Shown here: one piece after another, positions 1 to 25,549 of the stretch | Position numbering within the stretch: the first letter of the stretch is position 1 | How the letters are laid out: each line of letters starts with the position of its first letter | From: Nemopilema nomurai | Taxonomy: Eukaryota > Cnidaria > Scyphozoa > Rhizostomeae > Rhizostomatidae | Assembly: GCA_003864495.1 (NCBI GenBank) | Contig: ML133488.1 | Coordinates: 2,611,193-2,675,192, forward strand | Direction of reading: 5' to 3' | Length of the DNA: 64,000 nucleotides | Program-made: the position numbers and the translations under genes | The notes under the pieces: generated by a model | The model's input: only the letters and a program-made list of their open reading frames with translations | What the model was told of the DNA's origin: nothing | Database searches by the model: none

Positions 1-290
1 TATAGATTGCAGCCACAATTCAAAGTATTTTGAAGCAAATTGTAGATTTGGTGCAGCATCAATAACATTGAAAACACTTGAAAATTATAGCGAAGTTCCA
101 ATAATCATCATATATTATCGGATGCCGCTTCTTCGCCAGTTCTATGTCGGTTGCACAGCACGCTGTGAATAGGATCTGGCAATTTCAAGATTGTTAGATT
201 TTTAGACAATCTCAAGGCTTTAAGCTCAAGAAATTGGGTAGAAATGCCATGACATAAGCCAGAAAAGCAGTAAATTTCCACAACCTGTTG
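1..290. other. No gene seen at left edge
   Basis: AT-rich DNA with no supported coding exon. It lies just downstream (on the minus strand) of the FGF-like terminal exon and may contain its 3' UTR; no clear polyadenylation signal was chosen. Confidence 0.4.
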
Positions 291-509
291 CTATTTCTTA
301 CCCATGTTTGTATTTCGTGTCAGCTTATCCAAATATCCTCTTCTTCTTTTGACCAATTTACCGAAGAATGCTACAATGAAAGAGTTCCAATCTCTTCTGC
401 CAGATTTGATAGGACGCCGCTTGGTTGGTTTGACGAAGAACTTTTTATCAAAGATAGTGGCTAGGCCTTTGCATTTATGAGAGCCATTAACATGTTGAAA
501 ATCAAACAC
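291..509 (-). CDS. Possible FGF-like terminal exon
   Basis: A 72-codon open frame ending in TAG, with a possible AG acceptor just before its first codon (GTG at 509), so it is probably a last exon rather than a complete gene. The translated stretch FFVKPTKRRPIKSGRR followed by a hydrophobic AFFGKL resembles the C-terminal beta strands of fibroblast growth factors (pattern W/F-Y/F-V-x-x-x-K/R-x-G-x-x-K-x-G-x-K/R, then a hydrophobic strand). The opening VFDF also fits the CVF.E start of the FGF last core segment. The end is very basic, as in heparin-binding FGFs. No FGF core exon was found upstream on the minus strand within a few kb, so it could be a chance resemblance or a gene remnant. Family assignment is inference. 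Confidence 0.35.
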   Translation of the reverse strand: MFDFQHVNGSHKCKGLATIFDKKFFVKPTKRRPIKSGRRDWNSFIVAFFGKLVKRRRGYLDKLTRNTNMGKK

Positions 510-1769
510 CTGTTCCGGAACTATTTATATTATCTATTCAGTGGAATTCATCCTATAAGAAAAAGACTTAAATTATTAATTACCACCCAGAATACTTGCG
601 GCATGCTGAATTGAAGCTCGCAGTAATGATAGGCGTACCTGTCACCTACTTCGTCATCGCTTCTTGTCGAATAAGCAAGACTAACTTCAGTGAATAAAGT
701 GCACAGGATTTCGGCACCATCTGAAAACCTCAGTGCATTCAGGCAAAAGTCTAGGAATGCTAAAATGTCGTTTGTACAGGTAGAATAGATCTATCTTTAT
801 TTACATGAATAAGGGCAAAGTAAAATCAAATGACCGTGCCAATAAGCAATAAATAGTGGTCACATGATAACTTTTCAGCCTTACAAAAGTAGCAAGCTCC
901 AGACTACGCATACAATCCTATTCAACTACATCCAATTCAACATCCACATACTCTCTCTGTCAGCAAAGACCTCTTTGGTAGTAGAGTACTTGTTAGGGTA
1001 CTTGACAAAATCTTCAAGACACATTACCGAGCAATTTCGCAGTTTTGGTCGTCTTGCTATCTAGGAATCTTTTTGGATGTTGAAATATTAATGCAAAACC
1101 CCGTTCTATGTAGACAGAGAGAGTTCTACTCCTCATTTGGACTATTCTAAAGATAGATAGGACTGACGCTGATTGGCCATACCACAGCCAATCATGCGAT
1201 CTTTCTCACGTGGTCATCAATTCGCAGCTGGCTTTTGCAAGCTTTTGTTCATTTCCCGACGTTTGTATACACCGAGGGCTGTCAAATGAAAACGCTTTGC
1301 ATATTTTAAGTATTCAAAAATATGTTTTCGCTGTTCTAACTTGATTTGAAGATTCACCCAATTGTTAAGAAAGTCGTAAGCCTCGCAAACAGGAACAATT
1401 TTTGATACAATTTTTGTCTTCCTTATTGCGCCTTAATTCGTTAAAAAGATATAACCATGTGTCCTGTGGCGAATGTGCTATTCAGTTTCATTCTATCAAG
1501 ACTTTGAGGAAGGAGTGTCGGATTTCGATAAAGCTTGGCGGAGGTGCAGATACGAGCGAGTACAATCATGCCAGCTCCACCCTTTGACATTTAATGGATG
1601 TTAGTCGTGGTCGCCCTTCGCTTCTCTTACTTATAGTCTTTCTACGGCACCGGCTTGATCGCAAACCATTATATTGCTTTTTAGATAACAAAGAATATTT
1701 TCGACCCCATGCGAGACTACATAGCCTATATTACTGTGCATTCGGTCTTACCAGTGCTCAAAGAAAGGC
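510..1769. other. Noncoding or unresolved stretch
   Basis: No supported gene. On the minus strand about 580-770 there is an open frame of some 60 codons (contains SDGAEILCTLFTEVSLAYS) with a possible AG acceptor at its upstream end and a possible GT donor near 648. It could be an exon, but its phase does not join cleanly to the exon at 291-509. Confidence 0.3.
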
Positions 1770-2069
1770 TACCGTAAATCCTTGAATTGGCCCCCCTTCG
1801 AAAAAGCCCCCCTTGAATAAGCCCCCACCCTAGAACGACAAATTTTTAATAAGCCCCCTCCTTGAATAAACCCCCTCGATTTTTTGATTTTCGAGTTAGT
1901 AATTTAATCAAATGTTAGTTTATATTTAGATTATTTTTTATATTATGAAAAGAAATAAATTTAAAAAATTATCTTTTTATGTGGCATGTTTCAGGTAATT
2001 TTAAAAGCCCCCATCCAAAATATCAAAAATAAATAAGCCCCCAGGGGGCTAATTCGAGGATTTACGGTA
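1770..2069. mobile_element. C-rich MITE with TA target duplication
   Basis: About 300 bp bounded by inverted termini: TACCGTAAATCC at the left and GGATTTACGGTA at the right. Just inside, the left side carries repeated CCCCCC/AATAAGCCCCC blocks and the right side GGGGGCTAATTCGA, extending the inverted symmetry. The outer TA dinucleotides look like a Tc1/mariner-type target duplication. There is no coding capacity, so it is a non-autonomous element. A partial relative lies near 21.9-22.0 kb. Confidence 0.7.
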
Positions 2070-5000
2070 ACACTGCTTTCTAGATGGTGTCACAATGATG
2101 AGAATTCTTTACAGACATATTGGGAGTCTGTAAAGGCAATTAGGTCACCATCGCAGCGCAATTCGTTGCTATTATTTACACATACCCTAATGTTTATTAA
2201 TCATCTATGTTGCAAGGGATTTTTAACTGTAGGCGTTAACGTAAAGGTCAAGAGGCAGCCTGCAGACGTATCTGAATGCTATTTGGGTGGGCTTGTATTC
2301 ACGCTAATTGACTGTGTGATGCCCCAGTTCTAAAAGACGGCAAAGGCCTTCAATTTCTGCATTGAAGATATCCCAGTATGTAGTGCACTACAAGTGCCTA
2401 TTGTTGTGGGTGCCAGATTTCAACTGGTCAATTTAATCAGGTGATGCAATGCTGGCCACATTTTACTTCTTGCACGCAATGGTCCATTCGTTCCTCGACC
2501 CTGAAGATACTCACCCACCCAATCAACGAGATTCACAAGCAACGAGCCTACGAGAACAGTCAAGAGGCCTGGCCAGTGTGACATTCCGCCAATGCCTCAA
2601 TTTGATTCGCCCAAGACACGAGCTTTGAATTCCTAATGCTTGCGTGACTCGAATGTGGGGTCAACTAAGGTAAGAGAGAGGATAAAAGAATCGACACTGA
2701 TTCATGTAAACAGCCCACTCGCATCGCAGAGCGCGTCACGAAATCACGCAACGCTTTCCAATGCTATAAAGAATCTGCTTCATCAGTAGAGAGAAGACGA
2801 TCCCTTCATTAGAGCTTCATTGCCGCTACACTTCGTACCATTTGTTGCTGTGGGTGGAAGGTATGAGAGACAGTGTTTTTGACGGATACTGAGACATGAT
2901 TTAATCTCACGTTTTATGACTATGCATTATAAACTGATGTATACCTTTCTATACACGAAAACTGTGTGGCCATCCCAACGGTTGCTGGCAAAACTTAAAT
3001 GAACAGTAACTTAGAAGAATTAAAGACCTGCCAAAGCTCAGGCACTGCAAAGCTTGATTTTCCGTAAATTGTGTCGATGAATATGCAATGTGTCTAAAAC
3101 TGAATTACTGATTCTTCGAAACAGGTGAATCTTAAGCAATGTGTTTCAACTCAAAATGTATTCTCTTTCCTTCCTGCAATTGAGCGTTTTTCCATGTCAA
3201 GTTGAAAATTAGCGAATTCTAGTTTGGATTTTTTTATATCTTCAAAATAGACGACAACTTTATCATAATTCAAGGGTAGAGATTTGAGTCTAGGTATAGC
3301 CAATCATATCACTCCGATTCGTCTAAACATGAAACTTCGTTAAGCATGGACATTGGAGAACAGAGATTTTTTACGGCACAGGTAGAAATTGGCACTACAT
3401 AACCCTAACCCAAATCATGGAGCTCTTATATGTGGCAAGATTGTATACTAGTGCCTTCCTTGCTGTAGTTCCCTAACCAAAAAGATGGATGGTGTGCTAA
3501 AGAAATTGTGGAATCATTCAGTTACGATTCGCAACAATTAAGGGAACAGTTGAAGGGGCCTGTTAGGAGCTCTTTTAAAAAAGATGGCGGAGAATTTGCT
3601 TAAGAATTACCTATTCTTACAGCTCTGTCTTAATGGATTGCAGACAAAACTATGATTATCACTACAATTATCCGAGCTTAAATATAATGCAATCTTCTCT
3701 CTCAAGGCACTTGTTAGGTCCTTATCAAAGTAAATTGGTATACAACATTAAAATGAGCGAATGGGTACACATGTTTCTTCCAACTGTTTGTAAGTGGCCT
3801 TGGAAGCTAATTATGTTACACAAAATAGCAAATGTGAAATTAATCCTTTGGTAGCATCGCTTGTAGACATCTATTTAACAGCAAAGGACACAAGAAACTA
3901 TTCAGTAAAGCAAAATTAAAATCGATTTTTGTGAAGCATCAATTATTTTTCTTTGCTAGTAAAGTCAGATAGGTTAGAAAGGCTGTGAAAGCATTGTCTT
4001 TTTTGCTGCAATTTGATAGTATAACTGGTTTAAAATGACAAATTTCCCTACATCGTACAGATAATGCTATTTGCATTGCACAATCACTGTATCATATGAT
4101 GAACAATCATTCTATCATTCGTTACACAATCACTGTATCATTTCTTACTAAATCACTGTATCAATTTGCACATAATCATTTCGTGCAGCGCCATGTTTTC
4201 AAGGACACCCTGCAATTTCATTCACCACAGCTTCAACATTGGAGAACCAACCAATCACTATTCATACTGAACTGAAGCTGCATTGATGGACCTTATTCAT
4301 GTACTTCATACTTTGTGAAGACATAAAGTTGATAAAAATACACATTGTTCACCACTTGGCTTTTATTGAAACATCTCAATTTTGGAACAATAAATCCCAT
4401 TTAAAAGAACGTATTATAAAGAAACCAATCACTTCTGGAACGCAGAACATGTTTGTCTGACACTTAATATGGTCAGTGCTGCATTTTAGATAAGGGTCTC
4501 TGAGTGAATAGGGATCCACCGGGAAAAGGATGCTCCCAGATTAATCTCCTTAGTGATCGCTTGCTATACCATTCCATGCACCTCCTTAATGACTGATATT
4601 TCATAACATCAAAGCAACACGGCCCAATTCCTGTCTTTTCGTGTAATTTCTCTTGAAATTGTCACTGCTGCCTTGCCTCCAATGACGATTCAGCGAATAT
4701 ATTGGCTACGCAGCTTCTCCTGAAAATTCCCTCTCCTCTTTCAGCATAATCTCTTAATGTGACACTAGTCGATCCAAATTGCTTTATTGCATGCGTAGGA
4801 TTGTTGAGAAGTTTACCGTTCTTAGATGTGGCTAAGCAAAAATTGCAAAATATTCAAATTACTTGCAAACTGAAGCAAATACATAACAGTCCACTATTCA
4901 CTGACAAAATTTCAAATTCTAGATTAAGCATTAAAAAACTATTCTCCTGAATAGAACTAAACCTTTGCAGATAATGGGTATGGGTAGCTGAAGCAAGAAG

Positions 5001-7933
5001 CCAAACATGATAAAAATACTCTAAGGAAAATTTTCCGTAAGAGGCGAAATGTCTGAAATCCGTTCGCTGTACCCAGATTTCATTGATGGGCAAGGAGTGG
5101 ACTGACATGACCAAGAGCCCGTGGAGACAAGCACGACGGTAAGGGCGGCAGCGCTTGAGTCAGACGCTAATTACGTCACGTTCTTCCGCAGGCCTCAACT
5201 CAGGTTAACCCCTCGGTAACCTTGGCGCAGTTTTCAATGCGAAATATTTGCGAACGACACGTAGCATGTTCGTCGAACGACTTGCAGCAGATCAACCAGC
5301 ATGCGAAGGCCGAGCATGCGAGGAGAAATCACCGCGCAACTTGCTCACGCGAAGCCGACCTCACGCGAACAACGCACGACCGACGAAGCGGTGACCTCGA
5401 CAGACTGAGACGCCCAGGCTCAGCTAGGCCTTGCGTGCCCGATCGACTTTTCTGCAAGTTTATTAGATTTCGATAAACCTTTTTCAATAGGTTTCAGTAT
5501 CTGATTTGCATCTTATTAAATTATGATGGCCATCACACCTTAATACAGCAAACTGACTTTGTAAAAGTATCATTTTGCTGTAGTTTACACCACTTTTTGT
5601 ATTGGTAGAAGTCTTTCACAGAGAATTCGTGGGTCATCTAACACGCTTGTTTACAGATGTTTTGAATTTATGATTATGATGTTTTGCTTCGCATAGAAAT
5701 AACAGCAATCCGTCGCAAAATGAGATCACGATTTCTTCGACAGATGCTGTGTCCACATTCACCCAAACTATTGTTGTCCCCTCAGATGCTCTGCACAAGA
5801 CCAAGCCAAGCGATAGAGTCATGTATTAAGTTTACTTAAAAATGGAGCAGATCAAGTGCATATTTAAGAAGGACACGCGAATATCCTAATACGAAACGAA
5901 GGCAAATGCTGAATGCTCCAGCTTCTGAAAGCTTCTACCAATTTTAGTACAAATTTTCTCTTAGGATTTTTGCACAACCATTAGTTTTACCTACTATTGG
6001 ATTGCATTTAAACATGAAAGAGGATAGTTGCAGAACAAACAGTAGGATCGCTCGCTCGGTTCTCAAAACATCATAGCTCTTCATACACTTAGCTACATAC
6101 TTTTAAGAGAGGAAATTGTTTGCATTTCTGATCTATAATAAGGCGATAGTTTAGACCTATTTACACTGCTTATTTACATAAAGTTTCTTGTCCGACACGA
6201 GTTGATTAATCATGCAACTTTTCACTTAAAAAGACACCCATTCAATTTGCATTTTCACGGACACCTTTTACCTAGAGTCTATGCACAGCAGAGAACTCCA
6301 TGGTTACATACTAGGCCGATACAGACGGCGTGAGTTCAGCTACACCAATGATGTTCAACCCAATCCTCGGTTCGATTCGAGCATCCCGAATCCCGCTACC
6401 CGACAAGGCGCGAAGCTTTCTCCCATCCGGCGCATCGCTTTTGACGGGGTTAACGGGAGTCACGACACGCACACACAAAATATTTCGTGACTGCATGTTG
6501 GAAAAGCTTAGCGATAACGTGCGTCTGAAACGATGATCTTTGCTCGCCGCCCTCTCCAAGGCTAACAAAGGAACTATTTCTTTCAGATGCAACTATTTCT
6601 CTTTCAATATTTGTTCAACTGGTTGCCGGTGGAGAGACCGTGCGAAGAGTACCTCGATCAATCACAGGCTTGTTCAATGGCCCGACGGCGGTCCCCTTAG
6701 CAAGATGACATGGCCTAAAACATCCATCATCACGAATTTCCTTTGAGAGGAAACCTCTGAATATACAGTATCATGGCATCCAGAGCTGCAAAGAAGTGCA
6801 TCAAGTGCAAGGCTTATTTGCAAGCCCGTTCAAGCAAGAGTCAAGACGATCATCAGATGTAACAGCCCCCACGCGTTCGGCCCGTCGCTACACCGTTTAC
6901 TTCTAGCACTTTACGATGATAGAAGTACACGTGGTAGGGACGGCCAACTGCAAATGGGGTGCATAGAAGGATCCAAGCCGAACCACGAGGGTAGAACGGA
7001 CTTGTCAATGCATTGGTAAGCGTCTGCCATCGTTTGAACTTGCGGTAACTTCTGTTTTGTAGAAATGTTCATTAGGGTCTATCAAAGTGATAGCTCCACT
7101 TCTAAATGGCTATTTGCCCAATACTCTTCCTCAAGTGATTCAAGCTTCTAATCACCAATCAATTTTGAATTGCTAACCAAAGCCATGATGAGAAGATTAT
7201 TCACGACTTCAATTCAAACGGTTTGATATAGCCAACTATTTCATTACCTCGTGAAACTGGATTCAGTGAATAGCTCTCTAATAAAGTTTATGGAGGAATC
7301 TGTTTGCCTTCTCTACCACTCCATTTAAAAGTCCACTTTACTGTTGAATAATCTCAATTTAAAAATGTTGCGACTCGTTATAAGAATAAAATTGTAATTA
7401 AATTACAATAAACTAACTGAATCACTGTATAACATATCACATAACAGTGTATTGCCCTTTTCTTTTCCGTATAGTGAATTGTCCCAGTCAACTAAAGAGA
7501 TGACCATTCTTTCAAAGTGCATTTGGAATATAGTTTTACCTACAACCCTTTCTGATGAAAAAGCATTTAGGAATAATGCATACATTGTCATTATCCCCTA
7601 TGCAGAATTTCAGGGTAAGATTTTACTAAAGTAGTGAGAATACAATTTCAAGTTGGCTGTCACAGCTATTCTTCTTGGTGATTCGTTTGATTTCAGTGAT
7701 CGAAGTTTGAACAGCAAAGCGACATGGCAAAAAGTGGCCAGTGAAGTAACAGAAGCACAAATAAAAGACGTCAAAGTGTTTCACTTGAAGGAAAATCAAA
7801 GCAGCAAATTTTCATTAAATAACTTATTGAGAATATAATTTGCCAGACATACAGTAAGAAATGGTTAGAAATCTTACCTTTAAAAAAGATCTCAATCTCA
7901 ACATATTCAAAATCTTAAACAATCTTGCTACAA
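2070..7933. other. Long gene-poor region with CpG-rich patches
   Basis: No gene could be supported. Most of it is AT-rich. Notable patches: 4070-4170 holds four spaced copies of a short AATCACTGTATCAT-type repeat; 5100-5460, 6290-6470 and 6850-7000 are clearly richer in GC and CpG than their surroundings. A 29-codon frame starting ATGGCATCCAGAG near 6773 contains a CIKCK pair of cysteines but is too short to call. The SEL1L 3' UTR should lie just left of 7934. Confidence 0.4.
5100..5460. promoter_or_regulatory. CpG-rich patch, possible promoter
   Basis: About 360 bp with many CG dinucleotides and short ACGAC/CGAAG/GCGAA motifs inside AT-rich flanks. It has an open frame on the plus strand (5222-5476) with a composition typical of a CpG-rich noncoding segment, so it is not called as a gene. 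It may be an unmethylated promoter or a recent insertion. No adjoining gene was identified. Confidence 0.25.
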
Positions 7934-20457
<12,524 letters not shown>

Positions 20458-23400
20458 ATGACCAGACTCTGCAAACAGTTTTTTTGCTTTAATACTCTGT
20501 TTTCGCCTCTTCTGGGGACCTTTCAACGAGCTGGTCCAAACGCTGTCGATTTGGCTAGATCCACAACAATGGCAACTCGTCCAGAAACAGGTTTTATCAG
20601 TAGACCTATTCATACTCATTCAAGATACACTATACTCCAGCATTTACAGGGATGACCATTTAAACTCGTGCTTTGGAAATGTTGTCTCGAACTGCCATCT
20701 TGGATGAAGAAGGTTTACAAACAACTTCTACAACAGATACCTTATACGACCATCAACAAAAGGAACAGTGTTGTTGTTGCTAACAAAGCAACTATTGACA
20801 CGTAAAGCGTGCGCAGAGGACACCGCATTGAAAACTTGGACACGAGTATGCTAAAAGGGGGCCCGGTGTACCTCGCAAAGGCGGAGGTGTTTAAGGTGAT
20901 ACACCACTACGTGTATTTGTATACAATTTAATTTTCGTGTGAGCTGTTTCAAAATACCTTTACATAGTATGAGTATCCCTTTAAAGGTAAATAATATGCG
21001 CTTCCAGACTTTTTTTACAATCTGATTAACTCATAGACTTCCTGACGGAATATACACGAAAAACAGCAAGTGTTTGTGTTATAGAGTCCTCTACAGTTGT
21101 CTACGCACTTGTATCCATTTCCTACTGTTATTTCAGGGCTGTTCACGTGTGACCTGTACGAAAGTGTCAAAAGGTTTCGGGCTGAAAAAAGATGCACCCC
21201 CATAATAAGGCCTCTGGGACACTGCAATTCACAACAGAAAGTAGGGGTTAGCTATTTGTACACGTGGAAATAATAATCCAAAATTTTGTGCAAGACAAAC
21301 TTCAAGATTCTCAAAAAGAAGGTGAGAAGAAGAGGAGTATTGCTTTCCTTGTAAGTCTGAATGCTGATAACTTACTCGTGCATGTAGTACCTTATGAAAG
21401 TATTTACGTGAAACTGGTTTGGATTTTGTTACTGGAACGGGAAAACGTAAATCGGTACATTTCATGGCGTGATTTTGTGGATCGTGAACGCGAATGCTCA
21501 CTCTTCATGTACGAGAATTCTTGAATCCATAATTTCCATGCGGAATACGTGAGAGCTGTATCCAAGGTGGCACTTGAACAAATTTTAACTTTTATATTGC
21601 TTGTGTCTTTTTGGGCTTGAAATTTACGGGAAATATCATATTTTCGGCTTCTCTAAATTGGCATTATTTGCTTGGGTTTATTGAAAGTTCATTGAAGTGT
21701 TACTGAGAAACCAATTTAGAATTGTTTGCATATTAGGGCTTTCAAATGTTTGTATTAAGATAATTCCAAAAGGCTTGGGTTCCAAGCATAACTTTGCCAG
21801 GAGAAAAACTTACTTTCAAAATTGAGGAACTGTATGATAAGATTTAAACAAAGTATCTCTTCATCCCTCTGATTACCTAACGGCCTGTAATTTTGGCATC
21901 AGATAATTTTTTTGGGGGGGGGCTAAATTTAGAGGGGGGCTAAATTGAGAGGGGGGCTTAATTAGGAGGGTAAGCTTAAAAAAGAATTTACGGTAACCAG
22001 GTATTTGCCGTTTTTAGGTGAATTTTGTAAACTAATTACCACCCGTTTCTGGAGGGGAGACCCACTTGAGGTGCTACCATCGCAAGTTCCCATGGTTTTG
22101 CCCCTCGGAAGCCTCTGCGGTGGGGAAGTGCATCTGAAAAGAACTGGGACGAGCGATCCATTTTGATTGACAGCTGTTTGCTGATATTTCTGCTTGCAAT
22201 TTGCCCGCCATTTCACTCGCGGGAACATTCAAACTTAGGGCAAAGTTCATGTTGGCTACAAGTTGAAGCTTGATTCATAAGCCCGAGAAAGCGTCGAATC
22301 TACCAAATTGAGACAAGAACGGAATTGAAGTTGAAGAATCGAAAAAGTAGGAAAGATGGCAAGCAAGTACTTTTAAATTGTGAGTACAACTTTTTTATAG
22401 ATGGGCCTATAACACCGAAGCTTTCTACGGAGGGGCATATACTCAAGTGCAATTCTTCTTGAACAGGGCACGTGATCACTTACTCACGCGACTTAAAAAT
22501 TTAAAAGGTGAAAAGATTTTCAAAATGAATTAGCAAGATGGAAATTTCTAAGAAAAATTATTTTCCTAACTCCTCTGTATTTCTTGTACCAATGGCTGCA
22601 AAACATTACAAGGAATTATAGGCGGTGAAAATATGGTTGAAACTTTAAGTTGAAAAAGTATTGTAGATAAAATGATGCGTGCAACCAATCTTGTAGCTTT
22701 TAAAATTTTCAATATCCAATTGATAATACTCTTTCTGTAAGTGTGAGTAAGCAAGCAGAAGGGAGCAATGTTTTCTTTCTCAGATCACTTATTTAAGCAA
22801 AGTTCTCTGCCCAATCCTGTCATATTTAAAAGGCTGCTATCAATAATATTTTGACAGTGGCTTTCCAACACTTATCTAACATTTTCGAGCACATATATTG
22901 AAAGAACGTTTTGAATGTAAGGCCTAGGATAGAATCAGCTGGCAACTATAGCTTTAAGCTTAGCTAAATCATGTTTTAATAGATTTAGTTTCTACCACGT
23001 GGATTTACTCGGATAATTTTTTTACGTGCAACAGTACATTCAAACTCCTTCTACTGCAATCTTTTTTGAAACTGTAGTTACCTTTCTGTCATTATGGTGT
23101 TAAACCTATGGGTCTTTTCAGTTGAATGAGACGTCTGCTTTGTGCTATTTTTTGGGAATCACTGAAACTCAAGCTTCTGAAATTATTTTTTGTCCTGTAT
23201 GTAATTTATTTGTGCATTGATGTAAGTCACTGACATTTTTTGTCTTCGCAAAATTCAAGCTGACCTGGCGCCCTTTTTTGAAATTTCATCCCCCCCCCCC
23301 CCTTAGAAAAACTCACAAGAGAAATGAAGCCTGTATTGGCCTCCCCACTAAGTAGTTAAACCTTTGTTTCACTGTTGCTTGCCCAAGAAGAGTCGATGGA

Positions 23401-25549
23401 CCTGCAGAGATAAAACACCGACTTTAACTGTCATTAATGCGTTATTTATTTTTGTCATTTTGATCACATCAGTAATTATAATTATCATACATTCTCACGC
23501 TCTTTAAACAAACGAAACTGTTAGCCAAGTTTAGCCCAGCCTCGTGGGTGTTCAAGTAAAGCGATTCCGAAGTTCTTGGCCATAGGTCGGAGAATGATGG
23601 TTTCATACACATGTGAATAATGCTTAAGCACGTGGATTTTTCACTATTCACCAAACTGCGAAATACAAAATTTAGAGCTGAAGTTTTAATTAAGTTTTCG
23701 AACGCTATGCCAAGACAAATCGAAGATTAGTTTTCAGCTAACAAATTTCCTAATTAAAAAAGAAACTTCAAATCAGTCACGGTGATGGTGGGGGCTGACG
23801 CCTCCCTCTTGTTAAGAGATCAAAATTCTATTGTTCTTTTCTTTGTTTTCTAAAAAAAATTATGAAAGATAATTATCAACTGCCCCTTCTTCAAATTTTT
23901 TCTGGATTCGTCCCTGCCTTTTATTATTGGTTTACCACAGCAATTATGTTACCAAAATAACTCGATGTATCTGTTTGCGGACGAGATTTTAAAGGGTACA
24001 TCAGCTATATCAATCATCAATATTGCATTATAAATCTTGTTATGACTTGCTTAACGTCTCGATTTTGAATGATATACTCTTGTAAGTCTATAATGTTTTA
24101 AGGGACTTTTCAGTAAGAGACTTTCAGATTTACTGTTGAGGAACAATCTTAAACGCAGTAACAATGAGCAAACAATGCTCTTTCACACGAAATGTGAATT
24201 CGTTTTGTTGGCCATTGAATAGTTGATTTCATAACAAGGACTTGTTTACGTCTTGTTTCTACGTATGTTCATATGTCGGAGTAGTCGATTTGATCGTTGA
24301 GTTAAAAACATGAAACGGCGAATCAAATATACAAAACAGAACTCTTTGTGAAACATCTTCGGTGAAAATAAGCTCAGGGCATCACTTCTTAACATTTACG
24401 ATAATGAATTTCCTGTTTGTACAAGCTACCTGGTATTTTGCACTTATATTTTTTAGAAATTAACAGGCTATGGAATCGAATACTATCAAGCCTGTTTCTG
24501 TTTGTCCTTTCAGTGTGTTCTGCAATATTTCATTCAAATTGTGTTTGATGGCTCTTAGTTTTGCATGGGCAGTATGGGAACTGTGCCAGTTGTATACTCA
24601 AATTTCTATTTTCTGTATTTGAATCTTTTCTGCAGTAAATGTATCAATAACTCGTTATTTCAGTAGTTTTTTTGGCATTTCTAAAATCCATTCTTCTACT
24701 AACAAATCAGATTCACAGGCTAGAAGAGAGCTTAGAAAAGGAATTTACTTTTTTTTTGAATCTCCTTTAATATACCAAGAAACTTTTGCGGCTGATTCGA
24801 ATATATTGCATTGGCAAAGAGTTTTGATAAACTCAACTTGCACAAAACCCTGTCTACTACCATGTTTAAATCCATAAGCCAACATTTTGCTCCCTTCTAA
24901 TAATCTTCTAGTCAACAGTATCAGCCTTTTACCAGCTAGATTTGATTTGTTTCAACATGTTATTATCTTAAACATTTGCATGGCAACATATGCTCCTTCA
25001 GTTTCAAGAGTCAAACTTGCACCTTAGCTAAAACAATCCCCCGAGGAATTATATAATTTGAATTTGTTATTATGTGCTATTTAGAAAACGTGTTACAGCT
25101 TTTTTGTAGAAATCCTTTTTAATAAATTTGCCAAGAAGGAAAAGAAGCATTTCACAATTTTGCAGTTGTAACGTGTTAGATAGAAGAAAAACAAATTTGT
25201 TAAATCTAAAAGCTGACAATAATGGGTTGCCAGGGGCTTCGATGAGAGCAAGGCTATTTAGTTGAAAATAAGCTAGTATCTTTGTGTCTGCTGAACTATA
25301 TCTCTACCCATTTTATAAATGGCTGATTCATATAATTACCTTGCCTTTAATTTTTTGGTTATTCATAAATTTTCATCTGCATAAATTGCATCAAAAAGAA
25401 ACTTCTTAACAGCAATGTGACTGAGTAACTTGTAGATCATGCAAGGCCTCCAGCAACCCACTACCTAGGAAAAAAACACAAAATAAAACAAGGGCAAATG
25501 CACGCATGCAGATTCTTTCTCTATTTTTTAAATCAAGGAAGAAGCTCGT
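20458..25549. other. Gene-poor region upstream of SEL1L
   Basis: No supported gene. The SEL1L promoter and 5' UTR should lie just right of 20457. A MITE relative ends at 21995. A 15-base C run sits near 23,290. Short open frames (for example minus 21962-22228, minus 23469-23654) have no recognisable domain or splice context and are left uncalled. Confidence 0.4.
21910..21995. mobile_element. Truncated copy of C-rich MITE
   Basis: Carries repeated GGGGGGCTAAATT blocks and ends in GAATTTACGGTA, the same terminal word as the MITE at 1770-2069. The left terminus is missing or diverged. Confidence 0.55.

Noticed and set aside
6366..6390. GGTTCGATTCGA resembling a tRNA B box
   Set aside because: No matching A box or cloverleaf stems could be placed at the right distance. 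A similar word at 8887 lies inside a SEL1L exon.
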